Of a DNA stretch of 64,000 nt, positions 44,201 to 58,129 are shown one piece after another. The number at the start of each line of letters is the position of its first letter. Within the stretch, counting starts at the first letter, position 1. The notes below the pieces were generated by a model. It ran no database searches. It saw only the letters and a list, made by a program, of their open reading frames with translations, and had not been told where the DNA came from. The position numbers and the translations under genes were made by a program. Source of the stretch: Scenedesmus sp. ARA3 (Eukaryota; Chlorophyta; Chlorophyceae; Sphaeropleales; Scenedesmaceae); assembly GCA_004335835.1 (NCBI GenBank), contig RWJK01001407.1, forward strand, positions 64,685 through 128,684, read 5' to 3'.

Positions 44201-44452
44201 CACGCGATGTCAAACAATAAACGGCATGCTCCAATGCAGTGAACAACATGATGTTCTTGTCCTTGCAGGAGGTGGTACAACGGAGCACTGTACACCGCAG
44301 ACAACTACACAGCGTGGGCGGATAGACAACCAGACAACTTTGTGAAACGGCAAGGTCTCAATGTTGCTTTCCTGTTGGATAACCACAAGTTGTGGGATGA
44401 CTACTTTCAGACAATGTATCAGGAGTTTCTGTGTGAGCGTAGGACAACCTAG
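38286..44452 (+). CDS. Secreted modular papain-like protease / fibrinogen-like / C-type lectin protein, paralogue 1
   Basis: Eleven exons: 38286-38535, 38917-39096, 39277-39610, 39920-40457, 40871-41297, 41660-41827, 42037-42125, 42399-42912, 43169-43348, 43611-43893, 44269-44452; 3147 bases, 1048 residues, all phases matching. A signal peptide is followed by a Cys-rich segment, then a GCC2/GCC3 module (84-143). A C1A papain-fold domain spans about 255-480 with QGQCATC (Cys267), PHAVVL (His430) and QNSYG (Asn448). Next come a LysM-like segment (YTARRGDYVAGVAEHFGLD), a second GCC module (577-632), a fibrinogen-like domain opening YCDMQTDGGGWTLVLSYN (663-833), a third GCC module (834-893) and a C-type lectin domain (894-1048). 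It is probably extracellular and possibly proteolytic. Trp after the catalytic Cys is replaced by Val, so activity is not certain. Introns are free of exon copies. Confidence 0.9.
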
Positions 44453-45833
44453 TGATCAAGCAGACGGCAAGGCTTGGTAGGAGTAAGCGACACATGGTGA
44501 CACACTATTTCTTGGTGGCGCTCGTGTGTGCATGTTGATATGATTAGTGGAAATCAATGATCGATTTATTAATATGTCACTGATCAAGAGGTGACGTGTT
44601 TTTTGACTCGGGTTTCTGACGACTTATGTGGCCGACGCTCCACATTTTGGTGCCGTTGAGTGGTTGACGCAAGCCTTGAGTGTGAACGGAGTGTGGACAC
44701 TGTTTGTAATGCTTCCATGTGTTGCAGCAGCAATTGCTGGAAACAATTGTAATGCAGATCAAACCGTTCAGTGTGACACAATGGGAGAATCACGGTGAAG
44801 TGATGTGACATGCATTGGCCAATCACCATCATGATGGCGATCGCCGACCTTGCGCCAGGGCTCTGTGATGTGTTACCACCACGTCACCTTGTTGTGACTA
44901 ATTCAAGACATTTCAGCATTGGTAATCTATTCTCGATGTTAACGTACCCAATGTCACGAACTATTTGACCACTAGCTTGTAGGAGACCCGCATGTCTGAG
45001 CCGTTGCTATTTTTATCACATGCACTTCATAAAACTGATCATCATATTCCGCCATCACAACGTGGGAACCAGCCTTGCGTCTACGCGGAGTGTAGATACA
45101 CCGAAGGAAAGAGGAAGCCCGGACAAAAGGGTGAGAAGAGGAAGTAGTGCTCCACACACTACGCAATCATAATTGAAAGTGACACAAGACGTTGACACAT
45201 TGTGCATTGAACCCGACATCGAAATTGATGGCGATGTGTTGAAAGCAACATTTACTGCTGCTTCCTCTAAGTAGCTAAGATTCAAAGAGTGTCCAAAGGT
45301 GTTGTAAACTTGCCATAGGTGGCTAAGAAAGATAAAACACATTTTTTCAAGCTCGCTAACAGGCTCTTGCCTAGCGTCCGATAAGCTTGATAACCGCATC
45401 CCTTGAGATACCTTGTTACATGGCAACTTTTGCATGCACTAACCATCACCACGGCACAACAAGGGTAGTACTGCTGCTCCATCTATGGAGAATTGCAACG
45501 TCTTTCTGCAACACACAAGCCGTCCAAAAAATATGGAGAAAAAAACCACCTCTCATGCATCATGGGGGCCACATATGTATACACTGATATGATGTACATA
45601 GTTACACAAGCTATAAAGCCTCTTTGTTCAACATGTCATGGAACCTTCACAAGCCCTGTGGGGTTTCAAAGGAGACAACATCCACCACATGTTGGCCGGG
45701 CTGAATCCACATGTGAAATGCCCAACTCTCCTTTCCAATGATCTCTCTCTAGAAGGACCGCTTTACTTGGGTAGCGGTCACGCGCCCACCCTAGTAGAAA
45801 TGTGCACTTCATGTGTACAGCCGAGTTGTCAGA
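44453..45833. other. Convergent intergenic region between paralogues 1 and 2
   Basis: 1.38 kb, noticeably poorer in CTG and in GC than the left half of the window. No gene is recognised on either strand. TGTAA, the common algal polyadenylation signal, occurs at about 44703 and 44748; assignment is tentative. Confidence 0.4.
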
Positions 45834-48800
45834 TCAAGGCGACAACCGCAGCTCACACACAAACTCTTGATACATGAACTGGTAGTAGTCGTCCCATTGA
45901 TTCTGGTTGTCTAGCAGGAATGCCATGCTTCGTCCCTGCACATACCCGTAATTGTCAGGTTGCCCCGCTCCCCAATTTGTATACGTAGTGCCGTATTTGT
46001 ACGCTTCCCCACTATACCATGCCCTGCAAAATATACACACGCGTGACAAATGGGCGAGCAGTGCATGTGCATGTTGCTCAATTGGCAAGCAATGATTGCA
46101 AGTAGATCACATGGATGCGTGTCAAAACTGGTGTGAGGTGAACGCGTGGCACCAATCGCTCAGCTTTGTTGTATGCATGCATAAGAATGCAATATGTTGT
46201 CGACGTCTATATTAAGCATTGTACACCACACAGACTGTTGGAAAATGTTGCACATCAAAGCCATCATTGCACAAAATACATACCTACTATAGCTAGCAAC
46301 CGATAGCACTGGCACATTTGAGGCTGTTGGTTGAATTTGAGTTTGCTGGTATGGTAGGCACGCACACAACTCACCATGGGCCGGTTGCAGAGCTTGTAGC
46401 GGTTGGTGAGTGCAAGCCGGTCCACAAGATGTCAAGTTTGTGCAAGACAGGAAACGAAGGCCTGCCAGTATCATCCCCCGTCACTTTGCCGGCAAGCTGC
46501 GCAGATATGCTTGCAGACGTCACAGTGACCAAATGACCACCGCGAAGCTGGCATATGTCTTCAGCGTGCTTAGGTTGTGCACGAATGGACCAGAAGAACT
46601 CCCACACCCACAAGCTGCCGTCAGCTTGCGTGATGTTCCAAGAGGCATCCGGTTGACCTGCGGCCACAACGGAAGGAAACAAAGCACATGTTACTATATA
46701 AGCCACCTGTTTGGCATGTTTCACATGGACGGTCCGCACAACGTTCCGTCGAGCTTGTTTACATGTGCATATCACTTGGCTGCCCACGTACTACTATGGT
46801 GAGATGCAGTTCTAGAAGATAACGGGAGCGTTTAAACTTGAAACTTGTAAGGTATAAAGCATACATACGACATTGTCAATTTGTCCAATGTTGCCTTTGA
46901 ACCATGACAACTTGCATACACAACTTGGGAGTAATATGTCAGACTGGGTAACTTAATCATTCAAACGTGCAACAGCTCACCGACTTTGCAGTCGTTTTTG
47001 TTGTCATGGTTTTCAGGAGCCCGCTTGTCAAATATTGCTGCCCCTGACACTTTTCCACGAGGGCAGCGGGTGCATGGCCCTGAACCTTCCGCGTCCTTGT
47101 AAAAATGGTCAGCGCAAATGTGGCATGACCACCCTTTCTGATACCAACCAGCCTCACAAACTGCGGCATGTCACAATTTGGCAACACGAATTTAGCAAAT
47201 GAAACACGTTTCAAAACAGCAATGTGGAGCAGGCATTCATGATGTGTGCTCCTCAACAAATGCAATTTATTTGCTATATCAAGCACACAAGCTAGCTATT
47301 GACATATGTTGTGAGGCACAAACACATGCATGGCCACCAAACCATGGACTACTTGCATGGCCGATAATATCGTGCCACACAGCCTCACCTGGTGGTTTTG
47401 GATTGGTGCCTCGCAAATACACTGCGTGTCGTACGGGTAGGCCTGCTTGGGCCAAGGACCACAAATCGGTCGGGATGATCTTTCCTTCTCCATCTAACGG
47501 AATGAAGCCACTCTGGTCTGGCATTGGAGTGTGTGAGTGCCTGAGGCAAGGCAACGTGCGAGAACAACAACTTGTCAGTCAAAGTCAGATAAATCATGAG
47601 ATGGCAAAAAAATTGTAAAGCCTACAAAGCATGTAGAACGTGGTGCGATACACGATGCCCCAGGCAACTCTAGACACCTGATTTAAAAAGGCATATAACA
47701 ATACAATGGCAAGGAAAGCAGCTTGATGTTGAAAGTTGGCAATCGTTCAGGGGGACTTCTGAACAAAAGCCTTTCATCGGATGAACTGTAACGTTGCACT
47801 GTAGTTGGTGGCCACAAAGTCCTCACCGCATATTGTTCAAGTTCAACCCTTCCGTTGGTATCCAGTCCACCAAGTACTCCGACCTGAAAAACTTCACAGT
47901 TCGTTCATCAGAGGACTTGTAGTGTGCTTTCAAGACATCTGATGGGTTGGCAGGGTTGAGCGTCTCAAACACGCCGAGAAACTCAGAAAAGTTGGGAATT
48001 TGACGCAGCGCCGCAGGAGTCAAGTGGCCCCAAGTTCCCCCAGGACCAGTGCTTGTGCTTTCATCAGTGCCAAGTGGGTTGTCGCTCAGCCACGGAAACC
48101 CGTCGGATAAGGAGCGGAAGTATGTTTCACGGGGAAACGTTCCAGCCTCCACATTGTAGCTCATAAACAATGTCCACCCGCCGCCGTCGGTCTCCATGTT
48201 GCAGTACACCTGCACGCACGCATACACGGTGTTTCAGAGACCACATCAGCTGCCACATTCTTTGGCACTTCAACCGTTGAAGTCAATTTAGCTGACACTG
48301 TTGCTATGATTGTTCAACATAATTATTGCATCGAAAGCATGACGCACCTGGTATACTTGGCAGCGTAACGTGACGTTGTACACTCCAGACTTGTTGAAGC
48401 GTCCGATGAACTGCTCACATAGTTGTTGTTGAAGGGCTGCGGTGCCAACAGAACAACATGTGCAGCAGAGAACAAGAACGATTCAATTTGATTCAATTTG
48501 ATTGTGTAGTCAGAGTCAAGCTGCTAGCAAAACACATGTGGGAGTGCATGCACACAAAGGGCCCTTCTCCTTAGCAGTTTTCCTTCTACGCAAAGTGAAG
48601 AAAAAAAAAGTGACACATTTGTTTGAAACAAATGACAAATAAAATATCAAGGCCTGATCTTGGTTCATTCCAGATCAAGCCTCTTTAGTGGCGGCAACAT
48701 CACGTGGCTTTGGCAGACAACCCACCTGGTGTGCAGTCCCCAGGGTTGTCATGGTCTGCTGAACTGCACCCGGTTGTCACGGTCCCTGTTGCGCATGGTT

Positions 48801-51517
48801 GGCACGGGCCAGGCCCCTTGCTCGTCTTGTATGTGTCATGAGGGCAAACCTCGCAACCACCAGTGCTTTGACTCTGGTATTCCCCTACACCACACTCTGC
48901 AAGGCAAGCAGAAGACGCGTCCACCGTGCATCACCATGAGATGAGCTGAATGTTTGAATGACGCGCAATCCTTTGAACACAGCAACACCTGATTGCCACT
49001 AAAGCTGATAATACGGTACAACAAGCCTATCATGTTCAACAGCTGCTGACCTTGCCATGTGAAGATATCATCAGTAGACTTCACTTCAACGAAGCAACAC
49101 CATGGTCATGCTTGCAGGCATTCTGACGTCATCGGTCGAAATACAGTTGTTGTGTGCAGGTCCGGCCCTATCAAAGCAAGAGGCAACGTCCCTATACTTG
49201 AATTTGCTGTTGGAAATGCAGTGGGGTGCTTGCCACTTTTGTCAGCAGACAGGCAGCTACGTCCATAGCACAAGCAAAGCTTACCTAGAATAAATGTTGA
49301 ATACAGGCGCGAAGTAACACCGCACAACGTGAGCCGTTTGCGAGAAAGAGGTGTTGCCAAGTCTGGCTTAAAAGCAGCGGTTGTGCCAAGGACATCTGCG
49401 TTCTGAGCCACAAGGCTAAGAAGATCCACTCCAAAGTGGTCTGCGATGCCAGCCAAAAAGTCACCGGGCCGCGCTACATAGTTGTAACATGATGCATCTC
49501 GCAACTGAGACTCCGCTACTTGCAGCGGCCACCTCTTCGCCTTGTTGGTAGGGTAGGCAGCGGCCAAACTGCAGTTGATTGCGTACGTCTCATTGGGGTT
49601 GCCCGCAAGCGCAATCCCATAAGCTATCTTGAACACCCCTTGGTCAGCAAAGGTGGTGCCATATGAGTTCTGCGCCCACCAGTAGCCTTCTATGTTGTTG
49701 TATCCAATCTGCAACCGGCAGGACAAGCAACCAGCCAGGGAATCAAGTCAGCGGCAACACAGCGCTGCCAACAAGCGATGGACCAGTATGCACAGTGCAA
49801 CATTGCGTACCTACCATGTCTACAATGTCGCAAAACGCTACGCTATACATAAAAATGCTGTGTTATTCTTTTATCATTGACAACTGCATGCATCACACAC
49901 TAAATGCATTTGTCAGGAAACTGAGATGAAACAAGCATACGCAAGGATTCAAACAAACATAAGATGCAAAAGTCTAAAGGAAAAAATTAAGAATACATTT
50001 TGTAGATATAAGAAAGAATTGGGAGAACAAACGCATACGCATAGGAGATTTGAAAGCTGACATCAATTAATGATTTGTTGCATTGTTGAGCGCGCTCACC
50101 AGTATCACAGCGTGTGGAATGCTATCATCACTGGTTGATGTGTTGTACACTCCCTTGGGGTTGGATTGGAAGTACTCAACAAAGTTGGACCCAACTGACA
50201 CCCTGGTGACGACTGCTCCATTCACCCTGACAGCTTGTTGTATCTCCCAAAACTCTGACAAGGCTTTGTAGCTGCACTCAGCCAGCGGCGTATTCGAGGA
50301 GCACTTGTTGAACACTGTGTCACAAGCTGCAGGCAGCTGGCTCGGTGCTACATTGCGAATGGCCTCCAAGTCCACGCTCTGCGTGCAGTTGGCGTTTGGC
50401 AGAAACTTGGCGGTGTCTGAGGCCAGGTTGTTCAAGGCTGCTTCAAAGGCCCAGCCAGAGCCGCAGCTGCGCAACATTGGTGGCTCGCAGTAATATGCGT
50501 ACATTGGAGAGAAGGCCGCGCCCGTGCCGTTGGTGCCGGCTGCTGCCGCAACCGCAGCCTCCACTGCGCTCGCGATTGCTGCGTTGACGCACGAGGCACA
50601 GCGTCCCTGGTTCTGCACGGTGGGCCTGGCGGCAGAGAAACAGAAGAAATTGGATGGGTCAAGATGTTCTGCGCAGGTCAATGATGGGACAAATGAACCA
50701 GCCGCAGAGTTCAATCCAAGAGCCATGTCTGATGTCAATAGATTCAACCATCCTACATAAACACAGCTTGGCACCTTGCTGAGCTATGGAAGACCTGGGC
50801 AGGACAGCTGTTGCCAGCTATGCCTTGTCGATGACTGTCCAGGAGCAGCCGACTGTGAACATGTATGCATCAAACCATGGCTGTTCCATCCAAGGACCGT
50901 TCTTCAGGCACGGCAAGCCGCCACATGCATTGTTGCATTCACTGGTAGGAGGTGTGAAGGCGCATGGGGTGGTTTCATCGTCACACACACACACCCTCCC
51001 TTAACTTACGCGGGTGGCGAGTTTCAACACACCACGCGTAGCTCATTCATTCATTCATTCACCACAACTTCCACAATCGCCGATTGCTCACCGCTCAGCA
51101 GGCATGCGCAGCAGCCGATCTTGCGGGGCAACCACCTGCGGGCTGGCTGCAATGTACGCCACAGGCTGCGTCAGCGCGCTAATTGCTGCAGCGCTGCAGC
51201 CTTGAGAGCAAGGTATGGACTGCGCTGGCTGCTGCGTGCCGCGCATGTAGGCCCGTGCTGCTGCTAGGTGCCTCTTGAACTGCGGCAGCCGAGGGGGTTT
51301 TACATTGCCTCCGCTGCTGGCAAGGCCGCCTGCGGCAAGGATGGCAGGCGATGTGCAAAGTGGGTTCAGACATTCATCGTATTGGTGATGGCCACAAAAC
51401 CAGTGAGACAGCTCCTGCTGCGGGAGCGTGTCCTGCTGCTGCGTGCTGCCAAAGCATGCTTGCATGTGCAGCGCTTGCAGCGTCGCTGCTGCTGCTGCTG
51501 CTCCCGCTGCTGCTGCC

Positions 51518-51561
<44 letters not shown>

Positions 51562-52445
51562 CTCTGCTGCTGTTGTTGCTGATGCCGCTGCCGCTGCTGC
51601 CGCTGCCACTGCTGCCGCATTTTCAAGTTGCTGCAGGCTGGTTGACTGTGTGCTTCAGCTGCGTGTGCAGCGCTGCTGCTGTTCGCGATGCTCCCACCTG
51701 CCAGGCACTTGTCAATGCTGTCGTGGTTCTGTACCCTCTGCCCAGCTGTGAAGGTGCCGTTAGGGCAGCGAGTGCATGGCAGGTTGCCTGTGCTGTCCTT
51801 GTAGGTGTTCTTGGGGCACGTGGCGCAGCGTGTGCCGCTGCTGTGCGGCTGCTGGCCCTTCCCGCAGGTGATGTTGCCTGCAAGACACATGATGAGCCTA
51901 ATTCATACAGATCGGGTGCAAAAGGGCATGCAGGAAGCTTTCTAGGAAAGCGAACCTAGCGTCAGCGCTGGGCAGGCACGCCAGTTTGCCGTGCACTCAC
52001 CCATTTGTGCCACTGCAGCAGCTAGAAGCACATGGTGTGCAGGTGCTAAGCTGTCTAGCAACACCTGCAGGAACACACGTTTGCTGCATGCCTGCTGTGC
52101 ATGTCAGTTGCAGCGCATGGCACATCTGGTTTTGCAGAGTGATGCAGTGAATGCCTTCCTGCTGCGCTGCTCAGCAGTGCTGGTGACACTGCTTCTGGCC
52201 TACTTCTATTCATCTGGTGAGCCCACTGACGCACCACTTATGCAGGCCACACCAACCAGGTTGAAACCGGGCGAGCACTGAGGTATGCACATGCCGCCAG
52301 TGCACACCATAGCCGCTGCATTCGGCACAAGCTGACATGCCGCCGCTGTTGTGCACACTGCTGCAGGTGTCACACCAAAGTCTGATTCGCCCAGGCTGAC
52401 GGACCAGGCAACAGCCAACAGCAAGACCTTCAGGTAGTGCTTCAT
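45834..52445 (-). CDS. Secreted modular papain-like protease / fibrinogen-like / C-type lectin protein, paralogue 2
   Basis: Exons on the minus strand: 52445-52235, 51877-51698, 51329-51092, 50625-50100, 49708-49285, 48896-48726, 48436-48348, 48209-47827, 47540-47389, 47160-46981, 46657-46375, 46023-45834; 3027 bases, 1008 residues, phases matching. Same order as paralogue 1: signal peptide (MKHYLKVLLLAVAWSVSLG), GCC module, papain-fold domain with QGRCASC (Cys222), PHAVIL (His381) and QNSYG (Asn399), LysM-like segment (YVARPGDFLAGIADHFGVD), GCC, fibrinogen-like domain (YCNMETDGGGWTLFMSYN), GCC and C-type lectin domain ending YQEFVCELRLSP. The catalytic triad is intact. Unlike paralogue 1, the fibrinogen-like domain is split by an intron (47541-47826). 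A CTG/GCC-rich stretch at 51480-51610 lies in intron 2. No exon copies were seen. Confidence 0.9.
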
Positions 52446-52925
52446 ATGCTGCACGTGCTGCTGCTGCTGCTCCGCTAAAGCTGTAGCCAGTGCTTGGGCT
52501 GCTTCTACTGCTGCTATTCCAACAGTTCAGCGGACGAAGCGCCACGCGACAGCAGTAAGTAGATTCTGTGATAATTATTCGATCATGGACTATGTCAGCT
52601 GGCCTGATTACGGCAGTATTGTCCTGCGTGATGATTGCAACTTGATGCCTGCACGCTGAGGCGTCAGCTCAAAATTTGATTTTGTACTACTACACACGAA
52701 CCGAATCAAAAGTAAGCACTCAGCATTCGCCCACGCGTGTTACTTTCTACCCGTCATCTAATGAGCTTTGGCTATGAGGAACTGTAGTCCAGAGAAAGCT
52801 GTGCATGTAATCATATTTATTGTTTTGCTTCAATAATCGTTGCTGCACCTGTACCCACGGCACAGAGCGCAAAGTGCCGGCATGGGTGAATCAGAAGGTT
52901 GAATTGGCTGCAAAGTTAACCATTA
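52446..52925. promoter_or_regulatory. Divergent promoter region of paralogues 2 and 3
   Basis: 480 bases separate two start codons pointing away from each other, so the two paralogues could share control elements. An AT-rich stretch (about 52800-52840) stands out; no defined motif was identified. Confidence 0.5.
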
Positions 52926-55900
52926 ATGAAGATATATATTTTTGACCGTCACTATGTCCTGCTGCTGTCAGCAGTGCTGCTCCCGCTTTCACTGTTCGTC
53001 AGTGCGGCAGGCTTTGAGACAAAGTTGTTGCCCGCGTCGGCCACATGCAGCTCAACTTGCAAAGTCACTTCAAATGGATCAGCTGTCTGTACGGCCCGCG
53101 GCGTGTGCGTGAGGAAATGCAACCAGGGCTACGTGCTGGCTGGGACCTCCTGCATCAGAGGTGAGCAGGGCCCTTCTGCCTGCTTTCAGATGCACAACAA
53201 GCCCTCAAAAAATTTCAAATGTGTGTAAAAACCTTTTCCCGTGAAGCATGCAGGTGCAGCAGACTTACAGGCAGCTGCTGCAGTGGTTCTGCGGTACAGT
53301 GTCATGACTGTGCACAGCAAGCCCCCAAACCTAACTGATCTCACTGCTGCCATCATGTTTCAAACCAGCTGCTGCACAACTTTTTGACATACGTCTTACC
53401 ACTTACATTCACCGCAGGATGCCCACCTGGTCAGCAGCAGAAGCAAGTCACGGCTGGCAGTGTCGTTTGCAGGACATGTCCTGCAAACACATTCAAGCCG
53501 CAACCAGGGCAGCAGACCTGCACGGCATGCCCTGCAGGAACCTTCACTGCAGGCATCAGGGCAGTAGATAGGAATGCCCGTGCTGATTGTATGCCCGGTG
53601 AGAATGTTTGACCAGCCTGCAGACAGCAGCAGCAGCAGGGGCCCCACTCAAGCGGAGTAGTCATGCTATGCTGCTAGTGTGCCCATGCCAGCCACACAGA
53701 TGAGGAGCTGCAAGTGCCGCAGCAGTGCCGCTGTTGCGCCGCATGCATGCTTGGTGACTCCTCGGGCATGTGGTGAGACACACACGCATGTAATCTCTAT
53801 GTATGTACAACACATGATTCCAAATGCACTCCCGTACGCAGGCGGCCTGCTCAGACTGCCGCCCAAAACAGGGAGCATGCCCCTGCCCAGCGTCCTGGAG
53901 CTTTTCCAAGACATGCTGAACTTCTCGCAGACGTTTACGGGCAAAGGAGGCCGCAGGCGCAACGGCTGCATGGTCAACTGCGATGCAACCGATGCAGCAG
54001 CCAGTGCAGCAGTGGCTTACCTGGCAGGTGGGCACAGCAGCAGGCTCATCATCATTAATTTAATGGTTTGAATCACCTATTCTGACCATTCAAACATCAA
54101 CCAAACACTAATCAAAATCAGTTCCACCCATCAATCACCAGTGACGCCATATCGGCTCAAGACAGCCAACAGACCAATGCAGGCATAGCAGTGCAGGCGC
54201 AGCCGTGCAGGCACAGCAGTGAAGGCGCAGCAGTGCAGGCACAGCAGTGCCATTAACACTTCAGCCGTAAGCACACTCATTTGTGCAGCAAGCTCACGGC
54301 CGCGCAGGGTGCAGCCATGTGTGTGCTCGCACTGTGCCTGCTGCCTGCTTCATCACTCCTGCATAGTGACTAACAATCAACTCCAGACGGATTACAAAAT
54401 TTGACAGAATTTGCTCTTTGCCGCTTGCTTGGCCCTGCAGGCTCCCCGATTACATACAGATCTGATGAACCCTGGATGGGTTCCCCGAGCCGCCTGCCTC
54501 AAACCAAGCCAGCAGCGCCCTGCGCAACAGTTGTCGGCAGCGCCATGTCAAGTGTGCTGGAGGCATCTCTCGCCTCGCTGCAAGCGGTGCCAGCAGCCGG
54601 CATTCAGCTGTCGCCGACATACGCGTACGCCTGCGCGCCGTTTGGCGCGCGCGGCTGCATGTCTGGCTGGACGAATGAGGGCGCCGCGCAGGCGGCAGTC
54701 GACAGGACCGCCGCATTCTTTGCTGGTGCAGACTGTGCTGGAAGCGGCATGTTTGCGACTGCAGGCGCCTGCGCTGCTGCTGCTGGCCGCTGCGGGAGCC
54801 TTGGGATAGTTGATGGCTGCTCTGTTGAAGCGCTGGATGCGTTCTATTCGATCCAAGGGGCGATCAGGCGCAATGGCGGCGTGCTGAGTAGCTTGATCAT
54901 TGATGGAAGCTTCAAATCCTTCTTCGATGCGGATCCGGATGGCGTTTACAACACAACGGTGGGCCCTGATACGCCCGGCGTGCTGCGGGTGGCAGTGACA
55001 CTGGTGGGGTGAGTGCTTTTGCGCAAGTGGCACTTTTGATATAGCAGCTAGGGCCTGACTGGTAATTTGATGATCATGACCAGCAGCAGCAGCAGCAGTA
55101 GCAGCACTGACAGCATGCAGCAGCACTTACAAGATGTTCTTATCTTCCAAAGCAAGGCAGCGACGGCAGCAGCAGCAGCAGCAGCGGTGTCACCAGCAGC
55201 AGCGACCCCATGAACAAGCACAAGCAGCTGCATGACAGCAAGTGTGTCAGCTTCATCAGCTTTATGTTATGTTCCTGTTGAGCTTTCTTATCTGTAGCAG
55301 CAGCCAGATCTTGCCTGCAGCTGCAGCAGCACTTGCAGGATCTGCAAGATTCTGCCTGCAACTACAGCAGCGCTTGCAGGATCCTGCCGGATCCTGCCTG
55401 CACCTGCAGCAGCACTTGCAGGACGTTGCTCAACTCACCCTGACTCAATCGCTGGAGCTGTTGCTGCTCCCCTGTGCGTGCTGCTTTTGTCTACTGCTTA
55501 GGTACGACAACGCAGCATTCTTCTGGTGGGTGTTGCTGCCCCTGGGTCCTGGCTTTGGCAGGAATGGCCTGGTCAAAGTCAGCTACGGTGCTGCTGGCGT
55601 CGGCAATGTGGAGGAGACATACACCATGAATTGCAGATTGGCTCCTGCGGCTCCTACTCAGCTGCAGCAGCGGCCAATCGAGCTTGACGCCGAATCCCCA
55701 GGCTGCTACTGGTACATGGGGCAAACAGATGACTGGGCTGCAGGCGTGGCTGAGTTCCTGCAGCTTGATATTTTGCAGTTTGTGCAGGACAATGCGAAGC
55801 GGGGTGTGTTTACATACCTGGATAAGGCGCAGAAGCAGCCGGACTTATCGAGGAGCCTTGGGGGAGTGAGGCTGCATGTGTGCGGCATCAGCCCCACTAT

Positions 55901-55928
55901 GTTCAACACACTGGTGCAGCTCGGTGAG

Positions 55929-55964
<36 letters not shown>

Positions 55965-56202
55965 GTGTTGTTTTGCTGGTGTTGGGCGGGTGCTGCTGCT
56001 GCTGTTGTCCGCAGCCACATGAGGCAGCAGTTTGTGTTCAGCAGTGCATGTAGTGCTGTACATGCCTCCAAGCATGGAGCTGTTGAAGCTAGCTTCTCTG
56101 TAGGGTGCTGGCCTCATAGGCCTATTTTACATCTGTAGTATGCGCAATGCAGGAGACTGCTTGTAAGCGAAGTCAAGCAGGCAGAACTACAACAGAAACA
56201 CG

Positions 56203-56239
<37 letters not shown>

Positions 56240-58093
56240 GCGCAGAGTGCCCTCCTGGCCAGGCCGTTACTGGCTCCAGCTGCGTTGTGTGCCCAGATGA
56301 CACTATCAAAACAGGTCAGCAGCTTGCAGGACATGCTGAGCGCAGCATCATTGGCAGCAGCAGGTCTGACATCTTGCTACAGCCCATGTTTGGCAGCCAC
56401 CTGCAGCACCCACACCTCCTGTGAACATGCACCGCTGCTCAAAGCTTGCCTGTACCAGCAGCAGCAGCGGCAGCGGCAGCAGCAGCCGACGCTCCTCCCT
56501 CATACAATGATTGTTACTAGGCTACAGGCAGTCTGACTGCTTCTACGGCTGTGACAGCAGCAGCAGCTGTTCGGGGTTGCTGCAATGCTTTTGCTTTGAA
56601 CTTGACTTAGCCCCGACTTGTGCAATGTGCTGCGTGTTTTGTGCAGTTGTGGGGTCCGGCGTGTGCCAGCCTTGTCCATCCGGCACAGTCACATTGGGCC
56701 AGACTGCTGCAGATCATGATGACGCCAGCGACTGCAAGCCAGGTGTGATTTGATGTTTGAATAAGATCAAGTAGGCAGTAGCAGCAGTGGCAGTAGCAGC
56801 AGCAGCAGCAGCGGCGGCAGCGGCGCGCACTATGCATGGGCCAACGTGTTGCCAAATAGGGCCACAGGGTCAGGTGCAAGGTGTGTACCAGCAGCGGCGG
56901 CAGCAAGCACTTTGTTTGCTGGCTGCTAGTGCGCGCAGTTGCCGCATCCAACGACAGCATCATCTGCAGGCACAATTCTGTCACGCAGCAGCAGCAGCAG
57001 CAGCACCAACAGCGACATCGTATCTCTGGCACTTCACTTGGGTGTGTCTGAGCCGCGATTCGAAGTTTTCATGATCTGTTTTTGCTGCACGCTGCATGCC
57101 TGCAGCTGCCGACTACCTGCTGTGTGACCAGTACATTGGCGTCACCAATGTCAGCGGCGTGTACCCTGTCACCATCAACGGCAAGCAGTACCAGGTGGGT
57201 TGCATGACAGCATGGAGCAGTAGGACAAAATATGTTGCTTTGTTGACATAACCAATGTAACGTGCCAGACATGTGTTCCATATAACAACCTGCAACATGC
57301 ATGTGTGTGCCATTGCGTCTGCAGCCTTGCTGCTGTGGCTGCTGCTACTGCTGCTGCTGCTCAGTGCCCTACACAGTACCACTAATATAGCTAGATCAAG
57401 GCAGCGGCTGGCGGCCTTCCATGCCGCAGCGCCAAGACCCCTCAACGCACTGCAGCTGCTGCTGCTGGTGCTGCCAGGTGTACTGCGACATGCAGACCTA
57501 CGGCGGCGGCTGGCTGCTGGCCATGAACTACAACTCGCGACGCACTGCTGCTGTTTCCGCTGTTGCTGCTGCTGCTTCTGCTGCTGCCAGGTGTACTGCG
57601 ACATGCAGACCGACTGCGGCGGCCTGCTGCTGGCCATACAGCAGTATCATGACGCTTACCGGACTGCTGCTGCTGCTGCTGCCAGGTGTACTGCGACATG
57701 CAGACCGACGGCGGCGGCTGGCTGCTGGCAATGAACCACAACTCTCATCGCGCTGCTGCTGCTGCTGTTGCCGCTGCTGCTGCTGCTGCCAGGTGTACTG
57801 CGACATGGTGACCGACGGCGGCGGCTGGCTGCTGGCCATGCAACAGTATCATGACGCTTACCGGACTGCTGCTGCTGCTGCTGCCAGGTGTACTGTGACA
57901 TGCAGACCGATGGCGGCGGCTGGCTGCTGGAAATGAACCACAACTCTCAATGCGCTGCTGCTGCTGCTGCTGCTGCCGCTGCTGCTGCTGTTGCTGCCAG
58001 GTGCATTGCGACATGCAGACCTACGGCGGCGGCTGGCTGCTGGCCATGTTCTACAACTGCAAGGCCATGCCACAGCGTCACAACTCCCAACGC

Positions 58094-58129
<36 letters not shown>

